From: Cheiracanthium punctorium
Lineage: Eukaryota; Arthropoda; Arachnida; Araneae; Cheiracanthiidae
Reading direction: 5' to 3'
DNA: 64,000 bases
Assembly (NCBI GenBank): GCA_038373885.1
Contig: JAWZYV010013160.1
Coordinates: 124,001 to 188,000, forward strand
In this document: in pieces, positions 33,835 through 45,106 of the stretch
Numbering within the stretch: position 1 is the stretch's first letter
Layout: every line of letters begins with the position of its first letter
Translations under genes and position numbers: made by a program
The notes under the pieces: model-generated
The model's database searches: none
Seen by the model: the letters and a program-made list of their open reading frames with translations, nothing else
What the model was told of the DNA's origin: nothing

Positions 33835-34315
33835 TGTCGCGAAATAATAACTTAATTTGCTCCCGTATCCGCCGTGAAACTAGTTTTTCAGGCATAATAG
33901 CGGAGTTCTCCGATAACGGTAACCCTGTAGTCTTGGCGACAAACTTGGCGACGGATTTGGCGACCTTGGCGACAAATGGTGGCTTCTAGAAAATTCATGT
34001 CTCGAGACCATAATTCAATTTGATAAGATTGTTCCAGAAAGTTCTCGGCAATTCTGGTGACGTCATCATCTCTATAAAAGCGCTAGGATTTCTCTCCGGG
34101 GAGTTCAGTTGAGTGATAGACTTTGAAGCACACGGTTGATTCTGTGAAATGAATAACGTTATTGTTGTGCTTATTTATGAATTTTTTTAGCGCATGTTAA
34201 AGTTTCTCGTATTATTTTGAGCTATTGAGCTGCGAGCCGTGAATAAAGTGTTATTTTTGTTTACTGTGTTGATTGGACTGCTTTAAAATACACCCACTTG
34301 GCGATTTTCGTAACA
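33835..34315 (+). repeat. 3' LTR of the Gypsy element
   Basis: The 481-bp LTR runs TGTCGCGAAATAATAAC to TTTTCGTAACA. It carries heat-shock-type elements at 33984-33996 and 34032-34044, CRE TGACGTCA at 34058-34065, TATA box TCTATAAAAG at 34071-34080 and AATAAAG near 34242. The first five bases (TGTCG) differ from the 5' LTR (TGTTG). Confidence 0.94.
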
Positions 34316-34927
34316 ATATGTTCTCTATTCATCAGATATTCGATTAAGTCAGCTTTAATAAAAGTTCAGTCATCATTTTTAGGTTCTATTATAACCGACT
34401 TCAATATGTTACCTGAGAGTATGTTTCCGGAAATATTTCCATACACTTCATTAATAATATTATTTTCATTCTTTATTAATTGCAGAGGTGTTTCTTCAAT
34501 AATATTTTAGGAGAAAACTTGCTTTAGCATACTGCGTGGCGGGAAATTGTGAAGAAACTGTCGAAGGCGTGTTTTAAGAAATTGGCGAGTTTCTATGGAG
34601 CGTCTCTGGGATTGGAACCTACCCTGTTCGGCTCGTTTTTCCACAGCTTTAAAACATGGGAATTTACAACACTTCGCGCACTTATCGACCGTCTAAAAAA
34701 AGTCACCAAGCACAGGGATAAATCTCATTTTAGTCATTGGTGTTTCACCAAAGTGGGGAATAAATTAACTTTTTGCAATTTTCTTTTTTGTAATACTATA
34801 ACCCTATAGTACTGCTAAAACTTAGTATTGTTATTTTAAAATTGACACAACAATGAAATCATCGCCCGACTTCGCGCGAAATATTACGTGAGAATTTACT
34901 TATCTAATTTTTTACGGTGCAATAGTA

Positions 34928-36758
34928 TCCTAACTAATATTATAAATGCGAAAGTGAGTTTGTTTGTTTGTTTGTTTATGACGCTTTCACGCCTAAACCG
35001 CTGAATAAATTATGATGAATTTTGGTTTTAGATATAGATGGGACCCTGGAGAAGGTTATAGGCTACTTAGAATTTTAGATTTTTAATTACTTTTTAAATT
35101 ATTAATTAAAAACCGTTTTTACGTTGCCATGCTTGGCGAGTTTCGCCCGTATCAAGTGATTCATGTTTTGAGCTAACAAGAATGCTATTACTTCAATGAA
35201 GAAGCACGTGCATCTGAAAAACATACTATAATACGGAAATTATGCCAGTTTTATGCCAAATCTATCTATCTCTAATAATAAAAATGAATGTTCTCCAGAC
35301 AAATCTACAGAAAGCAGAGCTTTGAAAATTTGAGCATGACTGGGCCCATGACTTCGGTAAAGTGTACCTGAGGCTCAGAATTTTAAAATTTAAGTACTTT
35401 TCTAACTATTAATTAAAAACCGTTTTATCGCCCGCACAAAATGATTTATGCTTTTGAAATACAGCAGAAATTCTATTTGCAAAAATCACATGCATTTGGA
35501 AAACATAAATTGGTATGGAAATTATGTTGATTTTACGCCAAATTAAAAAGCATAAGTACTGAAAAATGTACTTACGTATTATCTCGGCGGTCCGCCAAGA
35601 CGAGTGATTTTTTGCCGAGATAAATGTCGGGGACATGAAATTATTAATTGTTTTGAATACGATTGGCAACAGTTTGGCAACTCATTTGACGAAAAAACAG
35701 TTTGGCGGGAATAACCGCCGGGATAATACGTAAGATAAAAGAGAAGTCCAGATGTGTTTCTTAAAGTTCATAAATTTCCAAATCCTACCAATAATATAAA
35801 TGTGTACGTTTATTGTGTTTGGATGTTTTTGACTGAATTACACAAAAATGGTTGGAAAAATTTGTAATGAAGATAGCTTATGCCCTGGATTAACATACAG
35901 GCAACCTTTCAAGCATATAGCATAAATAATTCTTTTACAGAGACACTCAAAATAATTCTAATGCATTGCGCTCTATAGAAATTTTGTAGCTACTAAACCG
36001 ATTTTAAAACTTTTTTCACTGATTGAAAGTTACATTATTCCTGAATATTATTGTTTGTTTGTTTGTGGATTAAGACCGATTGACTGCACTAGGGTCCTAG
36101 GCGTATATGGTGAATTCCTCTGTGTGGAATTTCCTAAGGGATCTTAGCGCGTATTTTCGCGAGGTTTTGGAAAAAAAAACACGGAAAACTGCGAGCGGCT
36201 AGGTCGACATGCGCGACCGGGGTTTGAACCTGGCACCTCCCGCATTCCAGTTTTGAGAGCAGAACCTCCTAGACACTGGTGGGACCCTGAGTGTTATAGG
36301 CTACCTTTTATGCATATATCACAAATAGTTCTTTTACAGGGATACTCATAAGAATTACATTACGCTCTATGTGTATCTCTGTAAGTACTGAACCGATTCC
36401 AAAACTTTTTTCACTGATAGTAAGCTACACTATTCTTGAGTATTATAGGCTAAAATTCATGCATGTAGCGTAAATAGTTCCTTTACAGGAACGCTCAAAA
36501 CAGTTCGAAAATACTGCCGCAACTGTCTCTATTCGCCAAATGCCTGAAAAAGATCTAAATTTAGTAATTCTGCATACTCTCTTATTTCAAATGAAGTATA
36601 CTATTATGCATTATACTTCATTTAAAATAAGTAAAAAGGCAAATAATATTTAAATGCAGTTTCTTTAGTCGCAAACATATTTGTTATTCACACATGCTTC
36701 GTTTCTCTCTGGACCTAATTCTAAAGCCGATGCGGACGAAGTCGCGGGTAGCCGCTAG
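34928..36758 (+). mobile_element. Helitron, nonautonomous (copy 1)
   Basis: It begins TCCTAACTAATATTATAAAT and ends GCGGGTAGCCGCTAG, set between A and T with no duplication. Rejoining the flanks (GCAATAGTA + TATTACAT) gives the sequence seen uninterrupted in repeat R copies B and C (GCATTAGCATACTACAT). These are Helitron hallmarks: 5' TC, 3' CTAG, insertion at AT. The GCGAAAGT...TTTGTTTG start and CGCGGGTAGCCGCTAG end resemble widespread arthropod Helitrons. Internal units of about 150 bp (TTTTTTCACTGAT...) repeat. A SINE lies inside. No Rep/helicase frame is present. Confidence 0.9.
36051..36288 (-). mobile_element. SINE nested in Helitron copy 1
   Basis: Minus strand: a CAGTGTCTAG-type head, a B-box-like GGTTCAAACCCC (here GGGTTTGAACC on plus), and a tail toward AAACAAACAAACAA. 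Flanking TGAATATT/TGAGTGTT may be the duplication. The same SINE sits at the same place in Helitron copy 2. Confidence 0.65.
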
Positions 36759-36915
36759 TATTACATAAAAATTTTAACATTGGCACAACCACCTCCATAC
36801 GAACTTTAACTGTGTCAAATTTCGCGCTCATCCGTTCGCGCAATGTCCTGCAAAAGGGACAGAAAGGTTTTCCTTAGCATATTTATATAAGAAATATATA
36901 GATAGAGATAATAAA

Positions 36916-37164
36916 ATTTAGAACATGAGAACGTGCATAAAAACGTAAAACAGGTATTTCATATTTAAGCTCGCGCAACTGAGCTGCATCTCGCCTGGAG
37001 TGATGATTCCCATATTATTACTTTCCAAACATGTATCATGTAAGGAAAGTATTGTAATCATGAAAAATTCGACTTCGAGGTTTTGGTGTATTTACACGTT
37101 TTGAGGTCTTCCGAATTCATTTATGCTTTTTTTACGAGATGTATATGTGTGTATATGAGTGAAC
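36916..37164. other. AT-rich intron sequence
   Basis: Nothing recognised between the end of repeat R copy A and the tandem array. Confidence 0.4.
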
Positions 37165-37740
37165 ACGATAGCTTCTAAACGGAGCATTCGATTGAGCTCA
37201 AATTTCGTATATATGTTGTGAACTACCGTCGCAAGACCGGTATTGGCTTTGGTGTGTATAGGATTTATAGTTTTAATAATGGGCTACGACAAAGATTTCT
37301 TTTATATTATGGCCTATGGGGGGGAAATTGTTGAAAGTGCGCTAGAGTTTAAACGGTACATTCGATTGAGCTCAAATCGGGTATATATGTTATAAACCAC
37401 CATCGTAAGACCGGTATTGATTTCGATGTGTATAGGACTTATAGTTTTTCTACAGGGCTACGATCAAGATTTCTTTTACATTATGGCTTATGGGGTTGAA
37501 TTCTTGAAAGTGCGCTAGCGTTTAAACGGTACATTCGATTGAGTTCAAATTGGGTATATATGCTATAAACCACCATCGTAAGACTGGTATTGATTTCGAT
37601 GTGTATAGAACTTATAGTTTTTCTACAGGGCTACGACAAAGATTTCTTTTACATTATGGCCTATGGGGAGAAATTCTTGAAAGTGCGCTAGCGTTTAAAC
37701 GGCACATTAGATTGAGCTTTAATTTGGTATATATGTTTGA
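37165..37740 (+). repeat. Tandem repeat, about 173-bp unit, about 3.3 copies
   Basis: The marker CATTCGATTGAG recurs with spacings of 174, 173 and 173 bp (ends near 37190, 37364, 37537, 37710). Units share GTATATATGTTATAAACCACC, AAGATTTCTTTTACATTATGG and GAAAGTGCGCTAGCGTTTAA. Units are close but not identical. Confidence 0.9.
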
Positions 37741-37944
37741 ATTATTCATCGATTAAAATTTATTTAAATGGTTGGTAATGATCTTAATCGTAAGTGTTCG
37801 GAAAGTCGAGTTTAGTCACTCCAGATTTTTTCTAATGGTAGCATGCGAATAAACGCTAAGTGATAAGGAGGCAAGCATTGCCACATAGGTGCCGCTCTCT
37901 ATCATGCACGTGGTTATGATACTCCTCAGCTAATTTCATTTCTT

Positions 37945-38250
37945 TTTTCTTTTTTGCAAATTTTGTTGGAATACTATAACCCTATAGTATTGCTGAAAGT
38001 TAGTGTTGTTAATTCAAAATTGGTACAGCAATGTTTCATCGGCCGACTTGGCGCGAAATACTGCGTGCCAAATTACTTCTATTTTTTTTACGGTGCATTA
38101 GCATACTACATAAAAATTTTAGCATTCGCACAGCCACCTATATGCGAACTTTAACTGTGCCGAATATCTCGCTCGTCCGTTCGCTCAGTGTGCTGCAAAA
38201 GGGAGACAAAGGTTTTCCCTAGCGTATTTACATATACATAGATAGATTTC
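37945..38250 (+). repeat. Repeat R, copy C (3' part only)
   Basis: Starts TTTTGTTGGAATACTATAACC and runs to GCGTATTTACATATACATAG. It matches the 3' part of copies A and B without either Helitron and so shows both empty sites. Confidence 0.85.
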
Positions 38251-38843
38251 AAGATTGAAAGGTAGTAAAAGAAGGTTTAGGAGGTGCTCTTTAAACATGA
38301 GATAAACGTGCGTAGTTCATTCTTCCATTTGTTAAAACATTTTCTTAGCAGACAACCAAGCTCAGAGCAGAGGATGGTTAGGGGATGGCAAACTGGGCAA
38401 TCGCCCAAGGCCGCTAAAAAACTGTTGAATTCATGGATGTCAAGTGACCAAATAAACTTCCTAACCTAGAACTGAAAACTGCTCATCATGTAAGCATAGC
38501 TGAGAAAAATTACAGAATTTGTAATTTCGTGTATAGCTTTCTCTTTCAAATTTACAGCATGATAAGTTAGCTAGAATGCAGCTTTTACATTATAGAAAAA
38601 GCATTTTATTAAAATCTTAATTAATTAATCAAATTTACTTAATTAGATTCAGTAGCAGCAGCGGATTTTTAATGGGGCAGGGCAGGTTAAGGTCTTGAAT
38701 TTAGTAAGTAGACAAATTTGAAGGATTTTCAATTATTTTTTGTCCTGGGCAGCTGAATATGTTCCGCCCAGGGCCGCTAAAACCCTAAGCATATCTCTGA
38801 CCTGGCTGCTTTATAATCTGTGGAGGGACTGTGCACACCACAT
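38251..38843. other. Intron sequence with repeat fragments
   Basis: Fragments near 38395-38430 (CTGGGCAATCGCCCAAGGCCGC) and 38740-38785 (CCTGGGCAGCTGAATATG, CCCAGGGCCGCTAAAA) resemble internal parts of hAT-type MITEs. No gene recognised. Confidence 0.4.
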
Positions 38844-39105
38844 CAGGGCGGCCCAAGGGGGGGGGGGTGCGAATGTAGGCGATTGCCTATGGCCCCGCGC
38901 TGAAAGAGGCCCCACACCTGGGCCTGCTTTTGTTATCTTATTACACTGAGCTTGGTAGATGGCTGCGATATATGCCGAAAAAAGCCGAGAAATAAAGCTA
39001 ATGTGTACTAGCCGTGCTAGGAGTAACTTACGTAAGACATGATAGTAAAGAGACTCCACCCTTTCGGTTAGCTTGGGTTCCCGCACTCACCTCGGACCGG
39101 CCCTG
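38844..39105. mobile_element. hAT-type MITE next to kinase exon B
   Basis: Ends are CAGGGCGGCCCAAGG and CTCGGACCGGCCCTG. A G11-12 run sits just inside the left end. The flanking duplication is imperfect (ACCACATC against ATTACATC if shifted by one). The right end is 26 bp from the exon B donor. Confidence 0.65.
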
Positions 39106-39131
39106 ATTACATCTTTCATGCCACAACTCAC

Positions 39132-39329
39132 CTGCTGTTGAACTTGTTGGGGTTCTCTTCTCGTGCGTTGTGAAAATCGAGGCAAAGGGAGGCGTCGATC
39201 CCGATACCGAAGTAATTGTTCATGACGAATATGGCCGTGTTGTCTTCAGAACCACCAGACGCGGACGGACCACCGGGCTTAGGACCGCCGTCCTCGCCTT
39301 TCTCGTCTACCCGAAATACGACTGTCCAC
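39132..39329 (-). CDS. DGKQ: Diacylglycerol kinase, linker and accessory-domain start (exon B)
   Basis: This 198-nt exon encodes 65 codons plus split codons. It begins RWTVVF, joining exon A to give the LDRW motif seen across DGKs. A Gly/Pro/Ser-rich acidic stretch of about 20 residues follows, then [19 protein letters not shown] and KFNS, the hallmark opening of the DAGKa accessory domain. The acceptor is TTCCTGCAG (AG at 39331-39330) and the donor is CAG|GTGAGT (GT at 39131-39130). It ends in phase 2, and its AG joins the A that opens exon C to restore Arg. The short linker is what separates theta-type enzymes from the delta/eta type, which have a very long insert here. A small hAT-type element ends only 26 bp past the donor, at 39105. 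Confidence 0.96.
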
Positions 39330-40131
39330 CTGCAGGAAAAGGAATATGACACCCATTTAGTATTTTCTTATAAATCATTTCACAGGTGCCATATAATAAA
39401 GCATTTCGAGGTGAAGTTTCATGTACGTCACTTGAGTGACGATCGACTGCGCATCCTTCTGCGCACTGTTTGTCATTGAACTTCTGTATCATTAAACATA
39501 GAAAAAGGGTGTCTAAAATATCAATTGAAATTATCTATTAGCATTTTGAAACATAATATGACTCTCGAAAATTAAAGTAAAAGTTTTGTTCAGCCAAATC
39601 AATTCATTGCAACCACCCAACAACATGCGTTTACAATCGATTTTTATTGTTTAAAATTGAAATTTCCCATCGAAATTTATATGGAGACCTGTTTGTCAGG
39701 AAGAGACTGCTCCACTGGTTGCTAGGCTCGTAGAAATGCTCTATTACCGGTACCGGAAGGTTGAAGAACTTGCTCATGTTTTTCGGAGGGGTGAAAAGGA
39801 ACACAATTCTATATTAATAAGGAAATTTCTGCATGAAGAAAAATAACTTATATAATACAAAATATAAAGTTTCGTGGTAGATACATCTCGTTATCTCTTC
39901 CCGACAATGGCCTTAGGTCAAGGAAAAAATTCCCATTGCTTTCAGATACATCAGAATATAACATGAAGCCATGGAAAATTACGGAGGACACAAATCATTT
40001 ACATGGCTTAACAGCTCGCTAAGTATAAGCGCCAAGTTCAATATGTCTAGGATCCAAATCAAACTAACACCAAAACGTTTTATTTAGAGGAAACAAAAAA
40101 GCATCTACACACACACATGTGTATGTGTGTG
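39330..40131. other. Start of the 22.5-kb A-B intron; no other gene seen
   Basis: No repeat structure noted except a CACACACATGTGTATGTGTGTG tract at the right edge, which served as the insertion site of the next element. Confidence 0.45.
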
Positions 40132-40766
40132 CATGGGCTCAGGCCCGGACTGGGAGGGTAGGGGCCCGGGTAATTGTGTAACCGATAAATATTAGGATGT
40201 GTTAACTTTCTGGGTATGGAGGGAGGAATGGTGTTATTATTAATTAATTATGATTGATAATTAATGTATTAATAAAATATTGATCTATTAATTAATGTGC
40301 GTCATTCATATTAATTAATCCTTGTTCATTCGGGAAACCTCTCAAGTTTGCCTCCAAAGCGGCAAGTTTAGCTTTGAGAAACCTCTCAAAAATTTTGAGA
40401 ACTACATTTAAAATGAAGTGTTTTGAAGCCTTCTGGGGCGCAATTGCAGCTGCGAAAAATTTTGGAAGTGTCAAACTTAAATTAAGTGCTATCAGTATAA
40501 CACATTTTTATTTTCTTTCTTTTTTCTGTTTGGGGCCCGCCGAGGGTGGGGTGGGGGCTCACCCGTCTGCAGACAGTCGGACACCCTGGCCAGTCCGGGC
40601 CTGCATGGGCTCCGGCAGCATAGGGCCCATGCTGCCGGATTTTTGTATGCAGTGTTTTCCCTTGCTTTTTTGCTCTTTCCAACATGGTAACCATACGTTG
40701 AAGTAGTCTTTGCCTTCTCTTGAGTAGTCATTGCCCCCCCTGGAAAATATTCTGTCGGCGCCCATG
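40132..40766. mobile_element. hAT-type MITE, CATGGGC family (copy 2), split by another MITE
   Basis: Ends are CATGGGCTCCGGCAG and, inverted, CATGGGCGCCGACAG. The flanking 8 bp TGTGTGTG at 40124-40131 and 40767-40774 match, but they lie in a TG-repeat tract, so the duplication is weak evidence alone. Without the insertion the element is 163 bp, close to copy 1 (154 bp). Confidence 0.8.
40140..40603. mobile_element. hAT-type MITE nested in the CATGGGC element
   Basis: The 464-bp element has 14-bp identical termini (CAGGCCCGGACTGG and its inverse) and a perfect 8-bp duplication CATGGGCT (40132-40139 and 40604-40611). The duplicated bases are the first 8 bases of the host element. No coding content. 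Confidence 0.95.
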
Positions 40767-41183
40767 TGTGTGTGTGTGTGTATAAATTTATATCTTCGGG
40801 AAATATCCATCCATTCAACACACCGTATTAGGGTAGTCGTAGTTCTGATTTGTATTAGATCGGCTGCTAGGATCATACGCATTTTCGAATTGATTATTCT
40901 TAAAAAATTATAATAAGATTACATGTAAAGAAAGGGATTTATTATCGCAAAAAATCTTAATTTTACACTTGATTTTCTTGAATTCATATGAGCAATCCAT
41001 TATTAAATCAAAATTAAAGCTCCAAAGCATTTTTTAAATGACAAAAAACTTAACATACTTACAATTCAAATATTTTTGTGACTACGACTTAAATATTTTG
41101 AGACTAAGATCTATTTTTTATTATTTATCGACTAATGATGCATATCATAATAATTCTGAAGCTTTAACATTTTGAATAGCTTC
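40767..41183. other. AT-rich intron sequence
   Basis: TG-repeat tract, then nothing recognised. Confidence 0.4.
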
Positions 41184-41191
41184 GTATAAAT

Positions 41192-42124
41192 TAGGGATGT
41201 AACGAATATTAGGCCTATTTGACTGTTTTGCCGAATATGCCACCATTACCGACCGAAATATTTTTTGCCGAATATACCGACCATTCGCGCGGTCGGTGGA
41301 TTATTTAACAGGTATTTGGTCAAATAGTTATGGCCGAATATTGCTACATATTCAGCTGAATAATTTCAGAAAAAGTTAAAAAATATTTTTAACATGTATT
41401 TTTAAATGCATTTACAAAAAATATTGCTTAGTTATACTTCAGTGTGTTAATTTCATATTATAAAATTTTCCAAGTCATTGAATCTTAGGCTGAATGAAAC
41501 ATAATCTAATGCATTTTACAGAAATGCAGATTTTTCTACTTGGTGACAATAATTGTCTTGGTTTTCTACTTTTCTTTACGGGGTGGGGGTCAGTGCCGGT
41601 CCTAGATATATTTATAAGTGGCGAGAAATACAAAAATGCGCCCCCTCCTCCCCAGGCACCCACAAATGCAGCTAGAAATGTTTTCAGAGACATTAAAACA
41701 AAATTTCAACAATATATGGACACTCAAATATACGTACACATATTATATTGCAAAGTAAGATATTTGGCGCCGCCATAAAGATGGCGCCCGGTTCTGTCGC
41801 ACCGTTCGCTCCAGTCTAGGACCGGCTCTGGTGAGAGTAGTGGGAATCTTTACAGGTCCTCAATTACAAACATAGATATGTAACTTTGTAAAAGATATCT
41901 TTTCATAATTTTTTTTTTTTTTACAGATAACGTACTATTGTGTGTTCTGAAGTCACTCCAGATTTTTTACTATTTAACTTTCAAACTTGAAAAGCGACAT
42001 TTTATTTGCAATTAAAATTAAATTTAATAATTTCCTCCGCCAAATATTCGGTATTCGACCTAAACCATATGCCGAATATTTGGTAATCGACTATTCGGCC
42101 AAATCACGATTCGTCACATCTCTA
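41192..42124. mobile_element. hAT-type MITE, TAGGGATGTAACGAAT family, with nested MITE
   Basis: Ends are TAGGGATGTAACGAAT and ATTCGTCACATCTCTA (inverted), with a perfect 8-bp duplication GTATAAAT (41184-41191 and 42125-42132). Both ends are rich in GCCGAATATT and its inverse. The TAGGGATG start recalls the GCGAGAC element. A second MITE sits inside at 41591-41830. Confidence 0.92.
41591..41830. mobile_element. hAT-type MITE, CAGTGCCGGTCCTAG family, nested
   Basis: Ends are CAGTGCCGGTCCTAG and CTAGGACCGGCTCTG. The flanks GTGGGGGT and GTGAGAGT agree at 6 of 8 positions. It is related at the tip to 1351-1853. Confidence 0.85.
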
Positions 42125-42132
42125 GTATAAAT

Positions 42133-44706
42133 CACACATTTGTAAACATGCACTACTTATTTAATGACGAATGTCATCTGAAACTTTTAGAAAAAATTTC
42201 TCAACTTTTTGAATGCCTTTCCTGAAGTATTGAAAAAACTTTTTAAATGTATATAACGTCCAACATAAAAAAAATGATAGTAATTAAGTCATAGTAATTT
42301 CTTCATATATTGTTAATATTTTAAACTGCTTTCTTCAGTATTACTTTATGTTTATACTTGTTCTTCAGTATCCTTTTGAGTATAATTCACTCATTAGGTA
42401 ATATATAAACTATAGTATGCTATATTCTTGCCCGAAGAAAAGTCTCCGCTAACTCTACTAAAATTTTCAGAAAAACAAATTCGGTTTTTACATTTCTTGG
42501 ACACTGTCCAATTGAAAGTAATTACATTTTATTTAAGAATAATAAATTTAAAAGCTGAAAATTCTGAAAACAAACGCAAATAGAATAATTTAAAATTTTT
42601 ATTCAGTTACATGTTATTCAGTTACAATGCGAACGCCTTTTTTAAGTACATTTATTTACCCATTCAATGCTAAAGTAATAAAGGAGACTGATACCACAGC
42701 AAAGTTAATGTAAGGACCATTTTTGACCATTTAATTACAAACTAGCTGTGCCTGAACAATGGATTTATATTTGTTACATTTTAAAACAAGAATTTTATTG
42801 ATAACTGGTTTTTTCTTTGGAGAAGATGTGTGAAAAAATGGTAGGTAAGGAAAGAGGCCAGCTACCCTCTTGGAGAGCGAATTGCAAATGCCCTGAAATT
42901 GATTCATAAATATTCGCGTGTGTTACCTTTTATAGTACGAATTTCGTGGATACTTTTCTTCTTGAAAAAAGAGAGGGATATGTCAGAATAAAATTTTGCT
43001 GCCCTTTACCACCACAGATTAGGAATTTTTGAAAATCCTCTGTTATTGAGTATCTACGTTACCACCCTCACCTGCGTGACGAATTTCGTATTATAAGCTT
43101 CTGTAGTTTTCGTTAAGCAAAATACTGATTTACGCATAAACGACATTACTTACTCAAGTCATTTGCTTAATACATTTCAGATATCAGAGAACCAGCGTTT
43201 TCAAGAAACACTTTTATTTAATTTTTATTGCAGGGCAAGTTAAAAGTATTCAAAATGTCATAAATTGTCTGTCAGTGTGTGTTTATGCATGTACACTCAC
43301 GAATCAAAACATTTATTTTACAGTGGTTATGTCACTGAAAATAGTAGACGGCCGAAGTGTGAAGGTCCCGGGTTCGGGTCCCGTCGCGCGGCTGTCGATC
43401 TAACGATCTGGGTTTTGGTAGTTTTTCTCCAGATATAGAGTGAATACGCGTTAGAACCTCTTAGAAAGTCCTCTTACCAAGGCACCCCCCCCTACCCTTG
43501 GCAGATCGCCCTAGCGTAGCGTTGTCATAATCATTCAAACAAACAAAACATTTCCTTACATATCGGTTGATATTGATAAACTTGTCGCAGTTATATAGTC
43601 AATTAATTTGCACTTTTAAGTGAAATGAGTCGTAATTTATTTATTTTTATCCCTATACAATTAAACGCGGAATGTATGTATGTATGTATGCCCGAACGAC
43701 CTCGAAAACGGCTCTAAGGATTTTTTTTTAAGTTTCGTACTTGCGGTGTTTTTGGATCCAGAAAATGATAGGGCTGGGCTAGGTCACATCACTGAACAAA
43801 CACTCTGAAAGGGTCAAAATGTAAAATTTTCGTTTTGGACGGTAGCGTCATCTATTGATCGTTTGGGAAACACAGTTGATGCGATCTTCGTAAAAGGAAA
43901 ACTCAAATATGTTTGGGGCGGATTAAGAAACTGATGCCTTCGATATGTAATAGTAAAATTAATTTCGCAAAGAAACAAAATAAATGGAACTTGATATCCA
44001 GTACGCAGACAAATAAAGATTTAATAACTATATATTAAATCTTTATTTGTACTCCTTTCAGCTACATAAGTTTTTTAGAATAAAAAAGTTATTTTTATTT
44101 AAAACTGTCGTCCTGGCAACTAGCGAAAGAAAAAGAGAAAAACAATTCCCGTTGCCATTCTCCTCAAGCAATTTGATGGAATATACGTAAATAATTTAAT
44201 TATTCTTAATTCATAGTTACTATTCGTAAATCTGTCAAAAATTGCCTGAATTTATTACTTCACCCTTTAGTAACTAACGTAAAGCTAAATGTGTTTTCGC
44301 GTAGATACTAAAACTATAAATATTTTTAATGTATTTTATTGATTCATATGAGGCGAATTTCAAAAATGCATGAAAGTTTCAGCTCAGCCGAATAATTTAA
44401 ATGAAAATGGCACACTTTTCAGTGATACACAGAAAGAAAAAAGATCCTGTGACGTAACATGAAAATTCCGAGTTTTTTTTTTTTTTATAACGGCAATAAG
44501 TTGAATTTTTCTTTAACCGTCTTATTCCGCCACGTTGACGAGAAATATTTAAATGTAGAAAACCAGACATTTTTTTAATGTGACAACCGTTTATAATGAA
44601 GCGACCTTTGAAACTCCATTCAAATTAATTTTGCACGTGTTCAGCCATCAGTTTTGTTTCACATAGTTTTTGATTCACTGCAGATGAAGGTTTCAATTCA
44701 TTTATT
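42133..44706. other. Intron sequence, mostly AT-rich
   Basis: Apart from the SINE at 43340-43560 and a repeat-like start near 43670 (ATGTATGTATGTATG then CCCGAACGACCTCGAAAACGG, typical of a dispersed arthropod repeat), no gene or terminal repeat is recognised. Confidence 0.45.
43340..43560 (+). mobile_element. tRNA-derived SINE (third copy of a related family)
   Basis: A pol III B-box-like GGTTCGGGTCCCG is at about 43371. TCTTAGAAAGTCCTC and a tail ending CAAACAAACAAAA are shared in layout with the Helitron-borne SINEs. No clear A box or duplication was seen. Confidence 0.5.
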
Positions 44707-44734
44707 TTACCATCTCCTAAGCCGCATATTGGCA

Positions 44735-44880
44735 ACTGCCGGCCCACCACGGCTTTGAATCCGGCCCGCGGAATCCTGTATAAAACCCAAATAAACCACT
44801 CAAAATCCCATATAAATCCCCTTAGCTTAAATAATGGTTAGGACCCCTCAAAAAGACCTCCCACGTAGGGCACCCCACCC
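44735..44880 (+). repeat. Left half of a dispersed repeat split by the composite element
   Basis: Matches 6260-6350 (CCACGGCTTT-GATCCGGCC, AATCCCATATAAATCCC). The right half is at 48108-48245. Confidence 0.7.
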
Positions 44881-45106
44881 ATCGGTCAGTGGCGGATCTA
44901 GGATTGGGTAAAGGGGGGGGGCTAACTTACTGGGTATTCAATAATTTAGGCACAGTTATCCACAGGCCCTACGAGAGGGGGGGGGCGCCGCCCCGGGGCC
45001 CGTGTTCAGCTAAAGTGCGTCCGTAAATTTTTCAGAATGTGTTAAGAATTTCATTTATAGGTCTTTAATTAAAATCTTTTTTTTAAATAGACTAAATTTC
45101 GAATAC

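Larger units (their letters stand above)
28452..34315 (+). mobile_element. Gypsy-type LTR retrotransposon, nearly complete
   Basis: The 5864-bp element runs from TGTTGCGAAATAATAAC to CGATTTTCGTAACA and is flanked by the 4-bp duplication ATAT (28448-28451 and 34316-34319). Copy B of repeat R carries the empty site GGTGATATGTTCTCC at about 55448. Order: LTR, tRNA-Leu-like primer site, gag-protease, RT-RNase H-integrase, purine tract, LTR. No env-like frame is present. Damage seen: one frameshift in integrase, possibly one between protease and RT, and LTR length differences. It lies inside the kinase B-C intron, antisense to the kinase. Confidence 0.95.
27200..36915 (+). repeat. Repeat R, copy A (interrupted by Gypsy and Helitron)
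   Basis: Without the two insertions this copy runs parallel to 54172-56530 (copy B). Shared landmarks are TTCTGTCAAAGA-TATGTCTCA and AGTGGAACCTACTAAA (pogo-like), GTTTCAAC-type blocks, ATGTTCTC-ATTCATCAGATATTCGA and ACTATAACCCTATAGTA. The 3' part also matches 37945-38250 (copy C). Only short frames of unknown meaning are shared (for example KILLLPAVPVQ). The nature of R is unknown: an old large element or a segmental duplication. Confidence 0.8.
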
